Source of the DNA: Pengzhenrongella frigida
GTDB lineage: Bacteria > Actinomycetota > Actinomycetes > Actinomycetales > Cellulomonadaceae
Assembly: GCF_004168625.1 (NCBI RefSeq)
Contig: NZ_SDWW01000018.1
Span: 16,767 to 80,766, forward strand
Direction of reading: 5' to 3'
DNA: 64,000 bases
Part shown: one piece after another, positions 1 to 9,212 of the stretch
How positions within the stretch are numbered: position 1 is the stretch's first letter
Layout: each line of letters begins with the position of its first letter
Translations under genes and position numbers: made by a program
The notes under the pieces: model-generated
The model's database searches: none
What the model was told of the DNA's origin: nothing
Seen by the model: the letters and a program-made list of their open reading frames with translations, nothing else

Positions 1-2028
1 GGTCGGATCCGCACCGGTGGCCTGGACATCTCCGCCCGAGCAGGCTTCCTGCTCGGAGCCTTCGCCACCGGAGTCTCGTATCAACCCAACCTGTTGTCTC
101 GCGCCACCCGTGATCAGGCGCTGATCACCGGGGTGGCGACGGCGACCGCCTTCGAGTGGGGGACAGCGGCGCACTCCTTCCTTCGGTCCACCGCCGACCG
201 GCTCCCCGTCGGCGGGGAGCCCCTGAGGAATCGGGCGGTGACCGGGGCGATCGTGGACGCGTCCGCGCTCGCGGCCGGGATCGCGGTGTGCCGGGGCGCG
301 TCCCCCCAGGAGCACGAGTCCACCCGGCGGGCTCTGGTCCGGTTGCTCGGCACCAGCACGCTCGCCGTCGCGGCCGGCGGTCTGGTCGCCGATGCGCTGG
401 AGCTGCGCCGGGGTGCTCGCACCGGGCGGCTGGAAGCGGGGGCGGTCGCGCTGCTCGCGGGGGCCGCCGGGTACCTGTCCACCCGGCCGCGCAAGACGAG
501 GGCGGGGTCGTTCGACCCTGACCCCGACGAGGGCGAAGGCGGGGTCGAGGACGTCCACCGCGAGGTCTCCCCGGCGAAGGCGGTCACCTCGGGCATCGTC
601 GTGACCCTCGCCCTGGTGGGCGTGGCACGGGCGGAGTCCGTCGTCAGCGGAGCGTTCGCCCGCGGCGCCGCGATCGTGCTGGGTGGGTCGGCCCAGGACC
701 GGCGGACCGCCGGCCGCGTGGCCACCTTCGGGGCGCTCGCGGGGGCCGGCTGGGGCGCGATCACGGCCGTGAACGCGATGCTCACGAAGCCCGGCGGAGC
801 CGTCGAGGCGGCCCACCGCCGGCCGCCGGAGCGGGCCGAGGTGACCGGCGGCCCGGGCTCGGCGATCCCGTGGACGGACCAGTCCCGGGAGTCGGCGCGG
901 TGGCTCTCGATGGCCCTGACCGCCGACGAGATCACCGGGGTGATGGGGGAGCCGGCCCTGCAGCCGATCCGGGTCTACGCCTCGCTCGACAGCGCCGCCG
1001 ACGCGCAGGGACGTGCCGCCTTGCTGCTCGCGGAGATCGACCGCACCCGTGCCCTGGACCGGGCAGCGTTCGCGCTCTTCTCCCCGACGGGCTCCGGCTA
1101 CATCAACTACGTCGCCTCCGAGACGTTCGAGTACCTCACCCGCGGGAACTGCGCCTCGGCGGGCATCCAGTACTCCGTCCTGCCGTCCGCGCTGTCCCTG
1201 ACCCGGGTGGACCTGGCCACCCACCAGACCCGGATCGTCGTGAACGGCGTCGTGCAGCGACTGCTGGCGATGGCGCCGGAGCGGCGACCGAAGTTCTACC
1301 TGTTCGGGGAGAGCCTGGGCTCTCAGGTCAGCGAGGAGATCTTCCGCGGCCAGGGGATGACCGGCCCGACCGGCATCGGGCTCGATGCGGCCCTGTGGAT
1401 CGGGACGCCGGCGGCGACCGAGTGGCGCCGGGAGCTGTGGGGCACCCGCTCGGTGGTGGACGTGCCCGACGTCGGGCCGGGTGCCGCGTACCTGCCCCGC
1501 GGGATCCGCGACTGGCACGGCCTGCCGGCGGCGGAGCGGACCCGGGTGCGCTACCTGCTGCTGCAGAACGGCGACGACCCGGTCCCGAAGTTCAGCTCCT
1601 ACCTGCTGTGGAAGCGCCCGGACTGGATGGGCCGCGGCGGCGCGCGCCCGCCCGGGTCGCCGCGAGGGACCCGATGGATGCCGGTGACGACGTTCTTCAT
1701 GACCTTCCTGGACCTGCAGAATGCGCTCTCGCCCACGCCGGGCGTGTTCGACGAGGGCGGGCACGACTATCGGCGCGAGGTCCCGCAAGCCCTGCGTGAG
1801 GTCTGGCAGCTCAAGGCGAGCGACGACCAGATGGTCGCCGTGCAAGCCGCGCTGCGCCGCCGCGAGCTGGCTTGGGAGGTCAAGCGCCGGTGGGCTGTCA
1901 CCGAGGCCGTGCCCACCCCGGTACGCGCCGCCGCGCAGCTCAAGCTCGCCGAGACGGTGTCGCGGTGGACCGGCCGGACGCTCGACACCGCCGCACTGGC
2001 AGAGATCGTCGCGACCGACGCCGGCTGA
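1..2028 (+). CDS. Alpha/beta hydrolase membrane protein (Abhydrolase_9 type), 5' end missing
   Basis: The reading frame is open to the first base of the window, so the true start lies upstream; a TTG at 94 is only an internal candidate. The residues before it (GFLLGAFATGVSYQPNLLSR) read as the first membrane segment of this family, followed by further hydrophobic segments to about base 800. The C-terminal half is a hydrolase domain with a nucleophile-elbow motif, FGESLGSQ, at about 1300-1326. Family knowledge: PF15420 membrane domain plus PF10081 hydrolase domain, a predicted membrane esterase of actinobacteria with poorly known substrate. About 675 residues are visible. It converges on the ClC gene with a 13-base gap. 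Domain assignment is fairly sure, substrate unknown. Confidence 0.82.
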   Translation, partial: GRIRTGGLDISARAGFLLGAFATGVSYQPNLLSRATRDQALITGVATATAFEWGTAAHSFLRSTADRLPVGGEPLRNRAVTGAIVDASALAAGIAVCRGASPQEHESTRRALVRLLGTSTLAVAAGGLVADALELRRGARTGRLEAGAVALLAGAAGYLSTRPRKTRAGSFDPDPDEGEGGVEDVHREVSPAKAVTSGIVVTLALVGVARAESVVSGAFARGAAIVLGGSAQDRRTAGRVATFGALAGAGWGAITAVNAMLTKPGGAVEAAHRRPPERAEVTGGPGSAIPWTDQSRESARWLSMALTADEITGVMGEPALQPIRVYASLDSAADAQGRAALLLAEIDRTRALDRAAFALFSPTGSGYINYVASETFEYLTRGNCASAGIQYSVLPSALSLTRVDLATHQTRIVVNGVVQRLLAMAPERRPKFYLFGESLGSQVSEEIFRGQGMTGPTGIGLDAALWIGTPAATEWRRELWGTRSVVDVPDVGPGAAYLPRGIRDWHGLPAAERTRVRYLLLQNGDDPVPKFSSYLLWKRPDWMGRGGARPPGSPRGTRWMPVTTFFMTFLDLQNALSPTPGVFDEGGHDYRREVPQALREVWQLKASDDQMVAVQAALRRRELAWEVKRRWAVTEAVPTPVRAAAQLKLAETVSRWTGRTLDTAALAEIVATDAG

Positions 2029-2041
2029 CCTGGGGCCGGCC

Positions 2042-3439
2042 TCAGGATCCAGGTGGTCCACCCGGGCGGGGTGGGCCGGCCGGCGTGGGGATCGGTGGCA
2101 GCCATTGTCCGGCGACGAACGCGACCACGACGGCGACGATCACGAGGGGCACTACCGTGTACCCGTCGCTGGTCAGCAAGACGGTGGCCAGCAGCGCCGA
2201 GGTGAACGGGAGCTTGAGCATCGAGGCGCACATCGCGCCGATCCCCATCCCGACGGCCGGGACGAGCGACAGGCCGGGCAGGTTCGCCGCCATCACGCCG
2301 AGCGCGGCTCCGATGAACATGCTGGGGAAGACCGGGCCACCGCGAAAGGCGCTCAGCGACAACGAGTACGCGAGGACCTTGCAGACGACGAGCAGGGCGA
2401 GGGCACCGATCGACCAGGTCGCGGACTGGGTGATCAGCGACCCGAGCGCGTCCTGCCCGGAGAACAGGACCTGGTCGATGCCCTTGCCGGTGACCTGGGA
2501 GAAGGCGATCGCGAGCCCGGCGACGGCGAGGCCGAGGAGGGTCGTGACCGGTACCCGGTGGGCGTGCACCGCGGGACGCACCGCCCGGGCGAGGGTGATC
2601 GTCGCCCACGCGAGGAGCGGTGCCGTGAGACCGAAGAGGATCGCCCACCCGAACATGGCGCCGGTCAGCGTGGTGAACGGGGGGAGGTCGGGAATCGCGA
2701 GCGAGAACGTGCCGAGCCCGGTCAATGAGTCGATCCCGACGAACACGAGCGACCCGATCCCGGCGGCGAGCAGCCCGGGGAGCAGCGCGACGGCCAGCAT
2801 CGCGCCACCGAGACCGGCGGCCTCCATGAGCAGGAACGCTCCGAGCAGCGGCGATCCGAGCAGGGTGCTGATCGCCGCGAAGCTGCCGGCAGTCGCGATG
2901 AGGGCGATCGCGGTCGGGGGCGCGTCCTTCTTGACCACCCGCACGGCAAGCCCGCCGAGACCGCCGCCCAGGGCGATCAACGGTGCCTCCGGGCCGAGGA
3001 CGGCCCCGAGGCTCAGGGTGGCCAGGGCGGCGAGGAAGACTCCGGGCAGCTCGATCGGACGTGGCGGTCCGCCGGTCGCGAAGCCGTCCGCGGGCGAGTG
3101 TCCCGAGTTGCCCGGCAGGTACCGGATGCACAGCGCGGTGAGGAACCCCGAAAGGCCCACCAAGGGCAACGCCCACCAGATCGGGGCGGTGGCGAAGCCC
3201 AGCTGGACCGGGAGGTCGGTGAACAGGTACTCCTGCAGCCACGCGACCAGGGCGAGGAACCCGTACGCGACGGCGGCGACGGGAACGCCCACGAGCGCCG
3301 CGAGCACCAGCGCTCCGACGTAGGCGCGCGATCGGACCATGGACAGGGGATCGGCGACCGCCGCCGAGTGCGGTGCGGCCCCCGTTCGCGGCGCAGGCGA
3401 CGTCTGCTCAGCGGGTTGTCGACCGAGGTCTGGGTCCAC
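2042..3439 (-). CDS. ClC-family chloride channel/transporter
   Basis: A 465-residue protein with about ten or more hydrophobic segments and ClC hallmarks. GNSGHSP sits where ClC proteins carry the anion-selectivity loop (usually GSGIP), and LGPEAPLIALGGGLG corresponds to the GREGP motif that carries the gating glutamate; that Glu is kept. It should move chloride or another anion across the membrane, as channel or H+-coupled exchanger. There is no C-terminal CBS pair. The GTG start at 3439 is supported by a strong ribosome site, AAGGGGGGA, about five bases upstream. The residue before the gating Glu is Pro, not Arg, so this is a divergent ClC subgroup. It is divergent from the small membrane protein at 3589. 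Confidence 0.88.
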   Translation of the reverse strand: MDPDLGRQPAEQTSPAPRTGAAPHSAAVADPLSMVRSRAYVGALVLAALVGVPVAAVAYGFLALVAWLQEYLFTDLPVQLGFATAPIWWALPLVGLSGFLTALCIRYLPGNSGHSPADGFATGGPPRPIELPGVFLAALATLSLGAVLGPEAPLIALGGGLGGLAVRVVKKDAPPTAIALIATAGSFAAISTLLGSPLLGAFLLMEAAGLGGAMLAVALLPGLLAAGIGSLVFVGIDSLTGLGTFSLAIPDLPPFTTLTGAMFGWAILFGLTAPLLAWATITLARAVRPAVHAHRVPVTTLLGLAVAGLAIAFSQVTGKGIDQVLFSGQDALGSLITQSATWSIGALALLVVCKVLAYSLSLSAFRGGPVFPSMFIGAALGVMAANLPGLSLVPAVGMGIGAMCASMLKLPFTSALLATVLLTSDGYTVVPLVIVAVVVAFVAGQWLPPIPTPAGPPRPGGPPGS

Positions 3440-3588
3440 AGATTCCCCCCTTGGGCTTTCCCGGTTCGCTTGTCGAACCTAGCGGCGAATCGTGAGCGGG
3501 GCACGTTGATCGCCCGCCGCGGATGAGTCTGGCCGCCCCAGGCCGACGCCACGATGGACGGGGTTGACGATCGAGGGAAGGAACGTCG

Positions 3589-4032
3589 ATGGCTGAGACA
3601 CGCAGGCAGACCCGCGGGACGTCGCGGCAGGCCGAACCTGCTCCGACCGGCTGGGTCGGGTGGATCGCATTCGCGGCCACCATGATGCTGATGCTCGGTT
3701 CGTTCCATGTGTTCCAGGGCCTCGTCGCCCTCTTCCAGGACGAGTACTACCTGGTCGGCCAGAACGGACTGGTCGTCCAGGTCGACTACACGGCCTGGGG
3801 CTGGACCCACGTGGTCCTCGGCGTCCTGGTCGTGGCGACCGGGATCGGCCTCATGGTCGGGCAGATGTGGGCGCGAGTCGTCGCGGTCGTCCTGATGGTG
3901 GTGAGCGCCATCGTGAACATCGGGTTCCTGGCTGCCTACCCCGCCTGGTCCGCGATCATGATCGCGTTGGACGTCCTGGTGATCTGGGCCGTGACGGTTC
4001 ATGGTCGAGAGATGAAGTCCGTCGAGAGCTGA
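3589..4032 (+). CDS. Small four-helix membrane protein (DUF7144-like)
   Basis: A 147-residue protein. After a polar 20-residue N terminus there are four hydrophobic segments (about residues 22-45, 64-84, 90-110 and 114-133). The segment WVGWIAFAATMMLMLGSFHV and the conserved DEYYLV loop are typical of the actinobacterial DUF7144 family. The ATG at 3589 has a good ribosome site (GGGAAGGAAC, about 6 bases away). Function is unknown; such proteins are common small membrane proteins in Streptomyces and Cellulomonas. It stands alone between the ClC gene and the EAL-domain gene. Confidence 0.8.
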   Translation: MAETRRQTRGTSRQAEPAPTGWVGWIAFAATMMLMLGSFHVFQGLVALFQDEYYLVGQNGLVVQVDYTAWGWTHVVLGVLVVATGIGLMVGQMWARVVAVVLMVVSAIVNIGFLAAYPAWSAIMIALDVLVIWAVTVHGREMKSVES

Positions 4033-4129
4033 CTTCGGGGGTTCTCCTCACATCGCGGGTCCGGGGGCCGATCGGTGGGAGCCAGGACGAGTTGCACCAC
4101 GCCATGCGTTTTTCCCCGGGGGATGATCG

Positions 4130-5485
4130 ATGCTGATTTCCGAGGTCGGTTCCGACCCCGCGGCCGACCGCGAGTTCGCTCTCCTGCTCGACCGTCGGCA
4201 CGTGCAGGTGGTGTTCCAACCGCTCGTCGACCTGCACTCCGGGGAGATCGTGGGCCTCGAGGCCCTCGCGCGGGGCCCGGCCGGCACCCAGTTCGCCTCC
4301 CCGCTGACCATGTTCGCCGCCGCGCGGCGCGCCGGGCGGGTTGCTGAGCTCGACTGGGTGTGCCGTGCGGCCGCGTACCAGGCCTTCCTCGACGCGGACC
4401 TGCCGCCGGCGATGTCGCTGTTCGTGAACGTCGAACCGGAAGCGATCGCGCAGCCGTGCCCGTCGGACCTCACGGGTGTCGTCGCGCGGGCGGAGTCCGT
4501 CCTGCGGGTGTTCGTCGAGATCAACGACCACGCGCTCGCGGCCGATCCGGCCGGTGTCCTGGCCGCGGTCGTTCGCGCCCGCGACATCGGCTGGGGCGTC
4601 GCGATGGACGACGTCGGGGTCAGTCGCGCGCCGATCGCCATGCTCCCGATCGTGTGCGCGGACCTCGTCAAGCTCGACCTGCGACGCCTCGCGGACGCGA
4701 GCGTCGTGGATGCCGCCGCGGTCATCTCCAGCGTGCTGCGCCATGTCGAGGCGATCGGCGCCACGCTGCTCGTCGAGGGGATCGAGACCGAGGAGGACGC
4801 CATCTGGGCGCGCGCGCTCGGGGCGACCTATGGGCAGGGGCACCACCTCGGGGTTCCGGCGCCGCTGCTCGACCACTACCCGGCGCCGCGCGTCCCGGTG
4901 CACCTGGTGACCCCCCTCGTCGCAGATCAGCCGTTCGACTCGCCCTTCGAGCTGCTCGGTGGTCGGAGCTACCAGCGGATGGACCTCGACGTGCTGACCC
5001 GCCTGATAGCGGTGATGGCACTGAGCCCGCGTTCCCTCGGGACGTGGCCCGCCTACCTCGTCGGGATGAGCCGGGACGCGGAGCTCCCCGCGAGGTTGAC
5101 CGACCACATCGCCGTGATGCACTCGAGCGCCCTGCTCTGGGTGGTGTTCGGCACCGCCATGGCGGCCGAGCCGGTCCCCGGCGTCCACGGTGTTCGCCTG
5201 CACCTCGACGACCCCCTCGCGGACGAGCGGTTCTTCATCGTGCTCAGCGACCAGGCCCCGACCGCGGTGTTCGCGCGGCTCTGCCCGGACGGCCTGTACG
5301 ACGTGGTCGTCACGCAGGACCGCGACCTGGTGCACGCCGTCGCGTACCACCTGATCCGGCGCATGCCACGACCGGGCGGCCCGAACTTCGCGTTGCCCGT
5401 CCACAGACGCGAACCCACGGCCGACGACGCCGACTCCACCGTGGCCAAGCGCGGCTGGCGCGGGCGCCTGTCGGCCAAGGGCTGA
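4130..5485 (+). CDS. EAL-DICT protein, predicted cyclic-di-GMP phosphodiesterase
   Basis: A 451-residue cytoplasmic protein. Residues about 20-250 form an EAL domain. The signature ExL (GLEALARGP, Glu44) is present, as are the Asn of SLFVNVEP, the Glu of VFVEIND, the acidic pair of MDDVG, the Lys of LVKLDL and the Glu of LVEGIETEEDA. All metal and general-base positions expected of an active c-di-GMP hydrolase are therefore kept. Residues about 270-420 match the DICT sensory domain pattern (family knowledge: found with diguanylate cyclases and two-component systems, often with light sensing). There are no membrane segments and no GGDEF domain. The ATG at 4130 follows a GGGGGATG-like ribosome site. 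It stands alone. Confidence 0.85.
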   Translation: MLISEVGSDPAADREFALLLDRRHVQVVFQPLVDLHSGEIVGLEALARGPAGTQFASPLTMFAAARRAGRVAELDWVCRAAAYQAFLDADLPPAMSLFVNVEPEAIAQPCPSDLTGVVARAESVLRVFVEINDHALAADPAGVLAAVVRARDIGWGVAMDDVGVSRAPIAMLPIVCADLVKLDLRRLADASVVDAAAVISSVLRHVEAIGATLLVEGIETEEDAIWARALGATYGQGHHLGVPAPLLDHYPAPRVPVHLVTPLVADQPFDSPFELLGGRSYQRMDLDVLTRLIAVMALSPRSLGTWPAYLVGMSRDAELPARLTDHIAVMHSSALLWVVFGTAMAAEPVPGVHGVRLHLDDPLADERFFIVLSDQAPTAVFARLCPDGLYDVVVTQDRDLVHAVAYHLIRRMPRPGGPNFALPVHRREPTADDADSTVAKRGWRGRLSAKG

Positions 5486-5502
5486 TCGACGGCGGGTCGG
5501 CG

Positions 5503-5526
5503 CCGCGCCGCCGCGCCGCCGCGCCG
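5503..5526. repeat. Three tandem copies of CCGCGCCG
   Basis: The 8-base unit CCGCGCCG is repeated three times without interruption, in the gap between the EAL-DICT gene and the formate/nitrite transporter gene. It could be a slippage-prone tract; no function is evident. Confidence 0.8.
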
Positions 5527-5585
5527 GATCCCGAATGGGGTGGAGGTCACCCCAACCGTGGCGCAGTCGTGGAAATGTAGGCGTC

Positions 5586-6443
5586 ATGGCTCCCGACCCG
5601 CGTGAACTGTTTCCCGGCAAGCAGTTCATCAGCACGATCCTCGGGGCGCTCGAGACCAAGACTGCGATGTCGGGGGAGCTCACGCGGCGATACCTGCAGC
5701 GCGCCGGGATGGCGGGCGTGATCATCGGGCTCTTCTACGGTACGAACTATGCGGTCATCGCGGCGTTCGACGAGGTGACCTTCGTCGGCGGAGATCTGCA
5801 TTCCCTCGGCCGGATCGCGGGTGCGCTGGTCTTCGGCTGGGCCCTGGTGTTCATCTATTACTCGAAGTCCGAGCTCCTCACCTCGAACATGATGATCATC
5901 TCGATCGGTGCGTACCACCGTCGGACCACGTGGGGAAAGTCGCTGCGCCTGCTGGGACTGTGCCTCCTGGGCAACTTCCTCGGCGGGCTCTTCATCGCGG
6001 TGCTCGTCCGGTTCAGCACCCTCATCGACGGCGGCGCGCTCCTGGTGATGGAGGCGTCGGTCGACCACAAGCTCGAGTTCATCACCGCCGGCGCCGCAGG
6101 GTGGACCGACCTGTTGATCCGCGCGATCCTCTGCAACTTCATGATCAACATCGCCATGCTGCTGGTCTACAACGGGTTGATCAAGGATGACCTCACCAAG
6201 AGCCTCGTGATGATCATGTCGGTGTTCATCTTCGCGTTCCTCGGGCTCGAGCACTCGGTGGCCAACACCGTGCTGTTCACGATCGTCGGCCTCAAGGAGG
6301 GCATCGACGTCGGCCTGGCCGCAGCGAACGTGGCCATCGCCCTGGTCGGCAACTTCATCGGCGGCGGTCTCCTGATCGGGTTCTACTACGCCTATGTCAA
6401 CGACGACACCCGGTACCTGCGGGAGAAGCCGCAGGCGGACTGA
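5586..6443 (+). CDS. Formate/nitrite transporter (FNT) family protein
   Basis: A 285-residue protein with six hydrophobic segments, the usual length for FNT channels (FocA, NirC, HSC-type), which form pentameric pores for small monovalent anions or their acids. The ATG at 5586 (MAPDPRELFPGKQF) is chosen because the upstream in-frame sequence is Arg/Pro-rich non-family sequence. Recognisable positions include SELLTSNMM in the third helix region and LGLEHSVAN near the fifth helix; the latter contains the conserved central His. Its stop codon directly abuts the stop of the convergent PBP gene. Substrate (formate, nitrite or hydrosulfide) cannot be told from sequence or context. Confidence 0.83.
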   Translation: MAPDPRELFPGKQFISTILGALETKTAMSGELTRRYLQRAGMAGVIIGLFYGTNYAVIAAFDEVTFVGGDLHSLGRIAGALVFGWALVFIYYSKSELLTSNMMIISIGAYHRRTTWGKSLRLLGLCLLGNFLGGLFIAVLVRFSTLIDGGALLVMEASVDHKLEFITAGAAGWTDLLIRAILCNFMINIAMLLVYNGLIKDDLTKSLVMIMSVFIFAFLGLEHSVANTVLFTIVGLKEGIDVGLAAANVAIALVGNFIGGGLLIGFYYAYVNDDTRYLREKPQAD

Positions 6444-8885
6444 TCAGTTCCCGTCCCTGCCGTCACCGCCGCCGGGGCCGGGGCCGGGGTCCGAGTGCGG
6501 GTCGATCGCCGGCGCGGGGGGCGCCTCGGGCGACGGTGGCGGAGCGGGCGGCTGCCCGTTCGACAGGGTGAGAGTCACGGTGGAGCCGTACGGGACGCTC
6601 GCCCCGGCGCGCGGCGACGTCGACACCACGGTCCCGGCAGGCGAGTCCGCCGCAACCTGTTCGCCCGCGACCACCGTCTCGAAGCCGGCCGCGCTCAGGA
6701 TCGCTCGGGCGCTGGTTTCGGACCGGCCGACCACGTTGGGGACGGCCTTCTGGGCGCCGAAGATCTCATCGGTGCCCGCCGGCGCGAAGTCCTGGACCGG
6801 CATGCCCTCGATCGCCTGCTCCATGAAGCGCTTCCAGGTCGGTCCGGCGATCGACGAGCCGAACACGTTGCGGTAGTACTTCCCCTTGATCGTCACCCGT
6901 TGGACCGGGATCATGCCTTCCGCGTGGCCGACCCAGACGGCGGTCGCCAGCTGCGGGGTGTAGCCGACGAACCAGGTGTGCTCGTTCTCGGACGTCGTGC
7001 CGGTCTTGCCCGCGGACGGCCGGTCCAGTGCGCCGACGGATCTGCCGGTGCCCTCGAACACGTGACCGAGGGCGAAGTTCATGGCGGCCGCGATCCGCGG
7101 TTCGATCGCCTGACGGCAGTTGCTCGCCGGGACAGCGAGCTCGTTGCCGTTCGGATCTGTCACCCGCGTGATGGCGATCGGCTCGCAGAAGGTGCCGTTC
7201 GTCGCGAAGGCGGCGAACGCGGCGGCCATCGTCAGGGGAGCGAGCGACTCGCTCCCGAGGACGTTCGGCGCAAAGACGCCCATGTCCTTGCCGGTGGCCT
7301 GGTGGATCCCGACCGACTTGGCCCCCTGCATGATCGCGCAGAGGTCGAGCCTGCTGGCCATCCGGACGAAACCGGAGTTCACCGAGTTCTTGGTCGCGTC
7401 GAGCACGGTCATGACACCGGCGGGGCCCTCCGCGTTCCCGAACGTCCACGGCTTGCCGGTGAGCCTCGTGCACGGCGCGCGGAACGCGCTCATCGGGTAC
7501 GACATCTGCCGTGCGTCGATGACCTCGCTGAGGTTGTGACCTTCCTTGAGCCACTCCATGAGCGTGAACGGCTTGAAGGTGGAACCGGGAGAGAACCCGG
7601 TCGATCCGCCGAACGCCGCGTCGGCGTTGTAGTTGACCGACGTCTCTCGGTCACCGGCGGTCTTCGTGCTGTTGAAGCTCCGGTTCTGGGCCATCGCGAG
7701 GATCTTGCCGGTGCCGGGCTCGACCACGGAGATCGCGGAGGCGACCCCAGACGGGTCGTCCACGGGGATGCCGGCCTTTACCTGGTCGTCGGCGATCTGC
7801 TGCATCCGCGGGTCGAGGGTCGTGGTGATGGTCAGGCCGCCGCGGTAGAGCAGCTCCGCGCGCTCCTCCTTCGTCTCGCCGAAGGCCTCGTTCTTGGTGA
7901 TCACCTTGGTGACGTAGTCGCAGAAGTACCCCGAGCCTGCGAAGGCGCTGCCGGCCATGCACCCCAGGCTGGTCTTCTGGATGCTGAGGTAGCCGCCGTC
8001 GGCCACGCTGGCGACCGGGACGAGGATGCCGGCGTCGTACTCGGCCTGGGTGATGATCTTCTGGCCGAGCATGAGCCCGAGGACGACGTTGCGCCGGCCC
8101 TGGGACAGGTCCGGGTTGACGACCGGGTCGTAGCGGGTCGGGCTCTTGGTGACCGCGGCGAGGGTGGCGGCCTCGAGGTAGTTGAGGTCCGCGGCGGACT
8201 TGGTGAAGTAGAGCTGGGCGGCGGCCTCGACCCCGTAGACCGAGGCGCCGAACTGCGCGATGTTCAGGTAGCGCCCGAGGATCTCGTCCTTGGTGTACTT
8301 CTGCTCGAGCGCGATGGCGAGCTTCGCCTCGCGCAGCTTGCGGCTCAGGCCCGCCGCGCCGGCGATCTCACGCGCCGCGGCGATCCCGGCGTTGTCGTTG
8401 TTGCGGGCCGCGGCTTCGATGAGCACGTTCTTCACGTACTGCTGGGTGAGGGTGGACGCGCCCTGCAGGTCCGAGGTGAGGGCATTCTTCAACGCTGCGC
8501 GGACCATCGCGGTGGAGTCGATTCCGCCGTGCTCGTAGAAGCGCTTGTCCTCGGTCGCCACGACCGCCTGCGCCATGATCGGTGCGATCCGGTCGAGCGG
8601 GACGACGATCCGGTTCTCGAGGTAGAAGGTCGCAAGCACGGTGGTTCCGTCGTTGGCGAGCACCACGGACTTCTGCGACAGCGGCTGTTCTTTCAATTCG
8701 GTCGGCAGGTCGGAGAAGACGGACGTCGTCGCCCCCGCGACGACGCTCATGCCCGCGACCGCTGGCATGAGAAGGCCCGCGGCCAGCACGCCACCGAGAC
8801 CCGCGATCAGGAGGAACGCGAGGAGAAGGGCGAGCACCTGGACCGCGGTGGCCTGGCGCCCGCGGGCTTTCGCGGGGGGAGCCAT
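6444..8885 (-). CDS. Bifunctional class A penicillin-binding protein with C-terminal PASTA domain
   Basis: An 813-residue peptidoglycan synthase anchored by one N-terminal helix (about residues 13-50). The glycosyltransferase domain carries the catalytic Glu112 in ATEDKRFYEHGG, then GASTLTQQYVKN and REAKLAIALEQ. The transpeptidase domain has the SxxK nucleophile (STFKPF), SxN (SVNSGF) and KTGTT. One PASTA repeat (VPNVVGRSETSARAIL...) follows, then a Pro-rich tail. All catalytic motifs are intact. A GTG at 8912 is possible, but the ATG at 8885 is preferred: a TAATCT -10 box ends seven bases before it, implying a leaderless mRNA. It builds and crosslinks cell wall at the membrane surface. Confidence 0.92.
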   Translation of the reverse strand: MAPPAKARGRQATAVQVLALLLAFLLIAGLGGVLAAGLLMPAVAGMSVVAGATTSVFSDLPTELKEQPLSQKSVVLANDGTTVLATFYLENRIVVPLDRIAPIMAQAVVATEDKRFYEHGGIDSTAMVRAALKNALTSDLQGASTLTQQYVKNVLIEAAARNNDNAGIAAAREIAGAAGLSRKLREAKLAIALEQKYTKDEILGRYLNIAQFGASVYGVEAAAQLYFTKSAADLNYLEAATLAAVTKSPTRYDPVVNPDLSQGRRNVVLGLMLGQKIITQAEYDAGILVPVASVADGGYLSIQKTSLGCMAGSAFAGSGYFCDYVTKVITKNEAFGETKEERAELLYRGGLTITTTLDPRMQQIADDQVKAGIPVDDPSGVASAISVVEPGTGKILAMAQNRSFNSTKTAGDRETSVNYNADAAFGGSTGFSPGSTFKPFTLMEWLKEGHNLSEVIDARQMSYPMSAFRAPCTRLTGKPWTFGNAEGPAGVMTVLDATKNSVNSGFVRMASRLDLCAIMQGAKSVGIHQATGKDMGVFAPNVLGSESLAPLTMAAAFAAFATNGTFCEPIAITRVTDPNGNELAVPASNCRQAIEPRIAAAMNFALGHVFEGTGRSVGALDRPSAGKTGTTSENEHTWFVGYTPQLATAVWVGHAEGMIPVQRVTIKGKYYRNVFGSSIAGPTWKRFMEQAIEGMPVQDFAPAGTDEIFGAQKAVPNVVGRSETSARAILSAAGFETVVAGEQVAADSPAGTVVSTSPRAGASVPYGSTVTLTLSNGQPPAPPPSPEAPPAPAIDPHSDPGPGPGGGDGRDGN

Positions 8886-8892
8886 GGTGTCC

Positions 8893-8898
8893 AGATTA
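8893..8898 (-). promoter_or_regulatory. -10 box TAATCT of the PBP gene
   Basis: On the minus strand TAATCT is followed by GGACACC and then the ATG at 8885. Seven bases between the -10 box and the ATG is the spacing expected when transcription begins at the A of the start codon (leaderless actinobacterial mRNA). No convincing -35 box is seen. Confidence 0.5.
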
Positions 8899-9212
8899 GG
8901 GCGTTTCGCCACTGGTCGCCCGGCAGGGAAGCCCGAAAATACTGCCTCAGAACGTCCGTCGCCGCGCCGTTCGTCTCATCCGCCGGGGGTGATCTGCCGG
9001 CATTTCTTCAGGGCCCACCGTGCGGGCCTCGTCCGGGGTAAAACAATGCCCCTCCGCCTCCCCGCAATAGCGGGGCCACCCGGCCGGTTCCCCGCGGACG
9101 ACGGCGCCGTTGACAGCGCGCACGAGCGGGCGCCGAGGAGTAGAGGTAGAACCAAGGAAACACGCGGGCGGCGGCGCCGCGCTCGTGGACCAACGACACG
9201 GGGAAGTGGATC
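8899..9212. other. Intergenic region upstream of the aldolase gene
   Basis: About 310 bases between divergent genes. It should hold the aldolase promoter, with the -10 of the PBP gene at its left edge. The only other clear element is the ribosome site GGGGAAG about seven bases before the GTG at 9213. No convincing gene, RNA or repeat was found. Confidence 0.5.
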
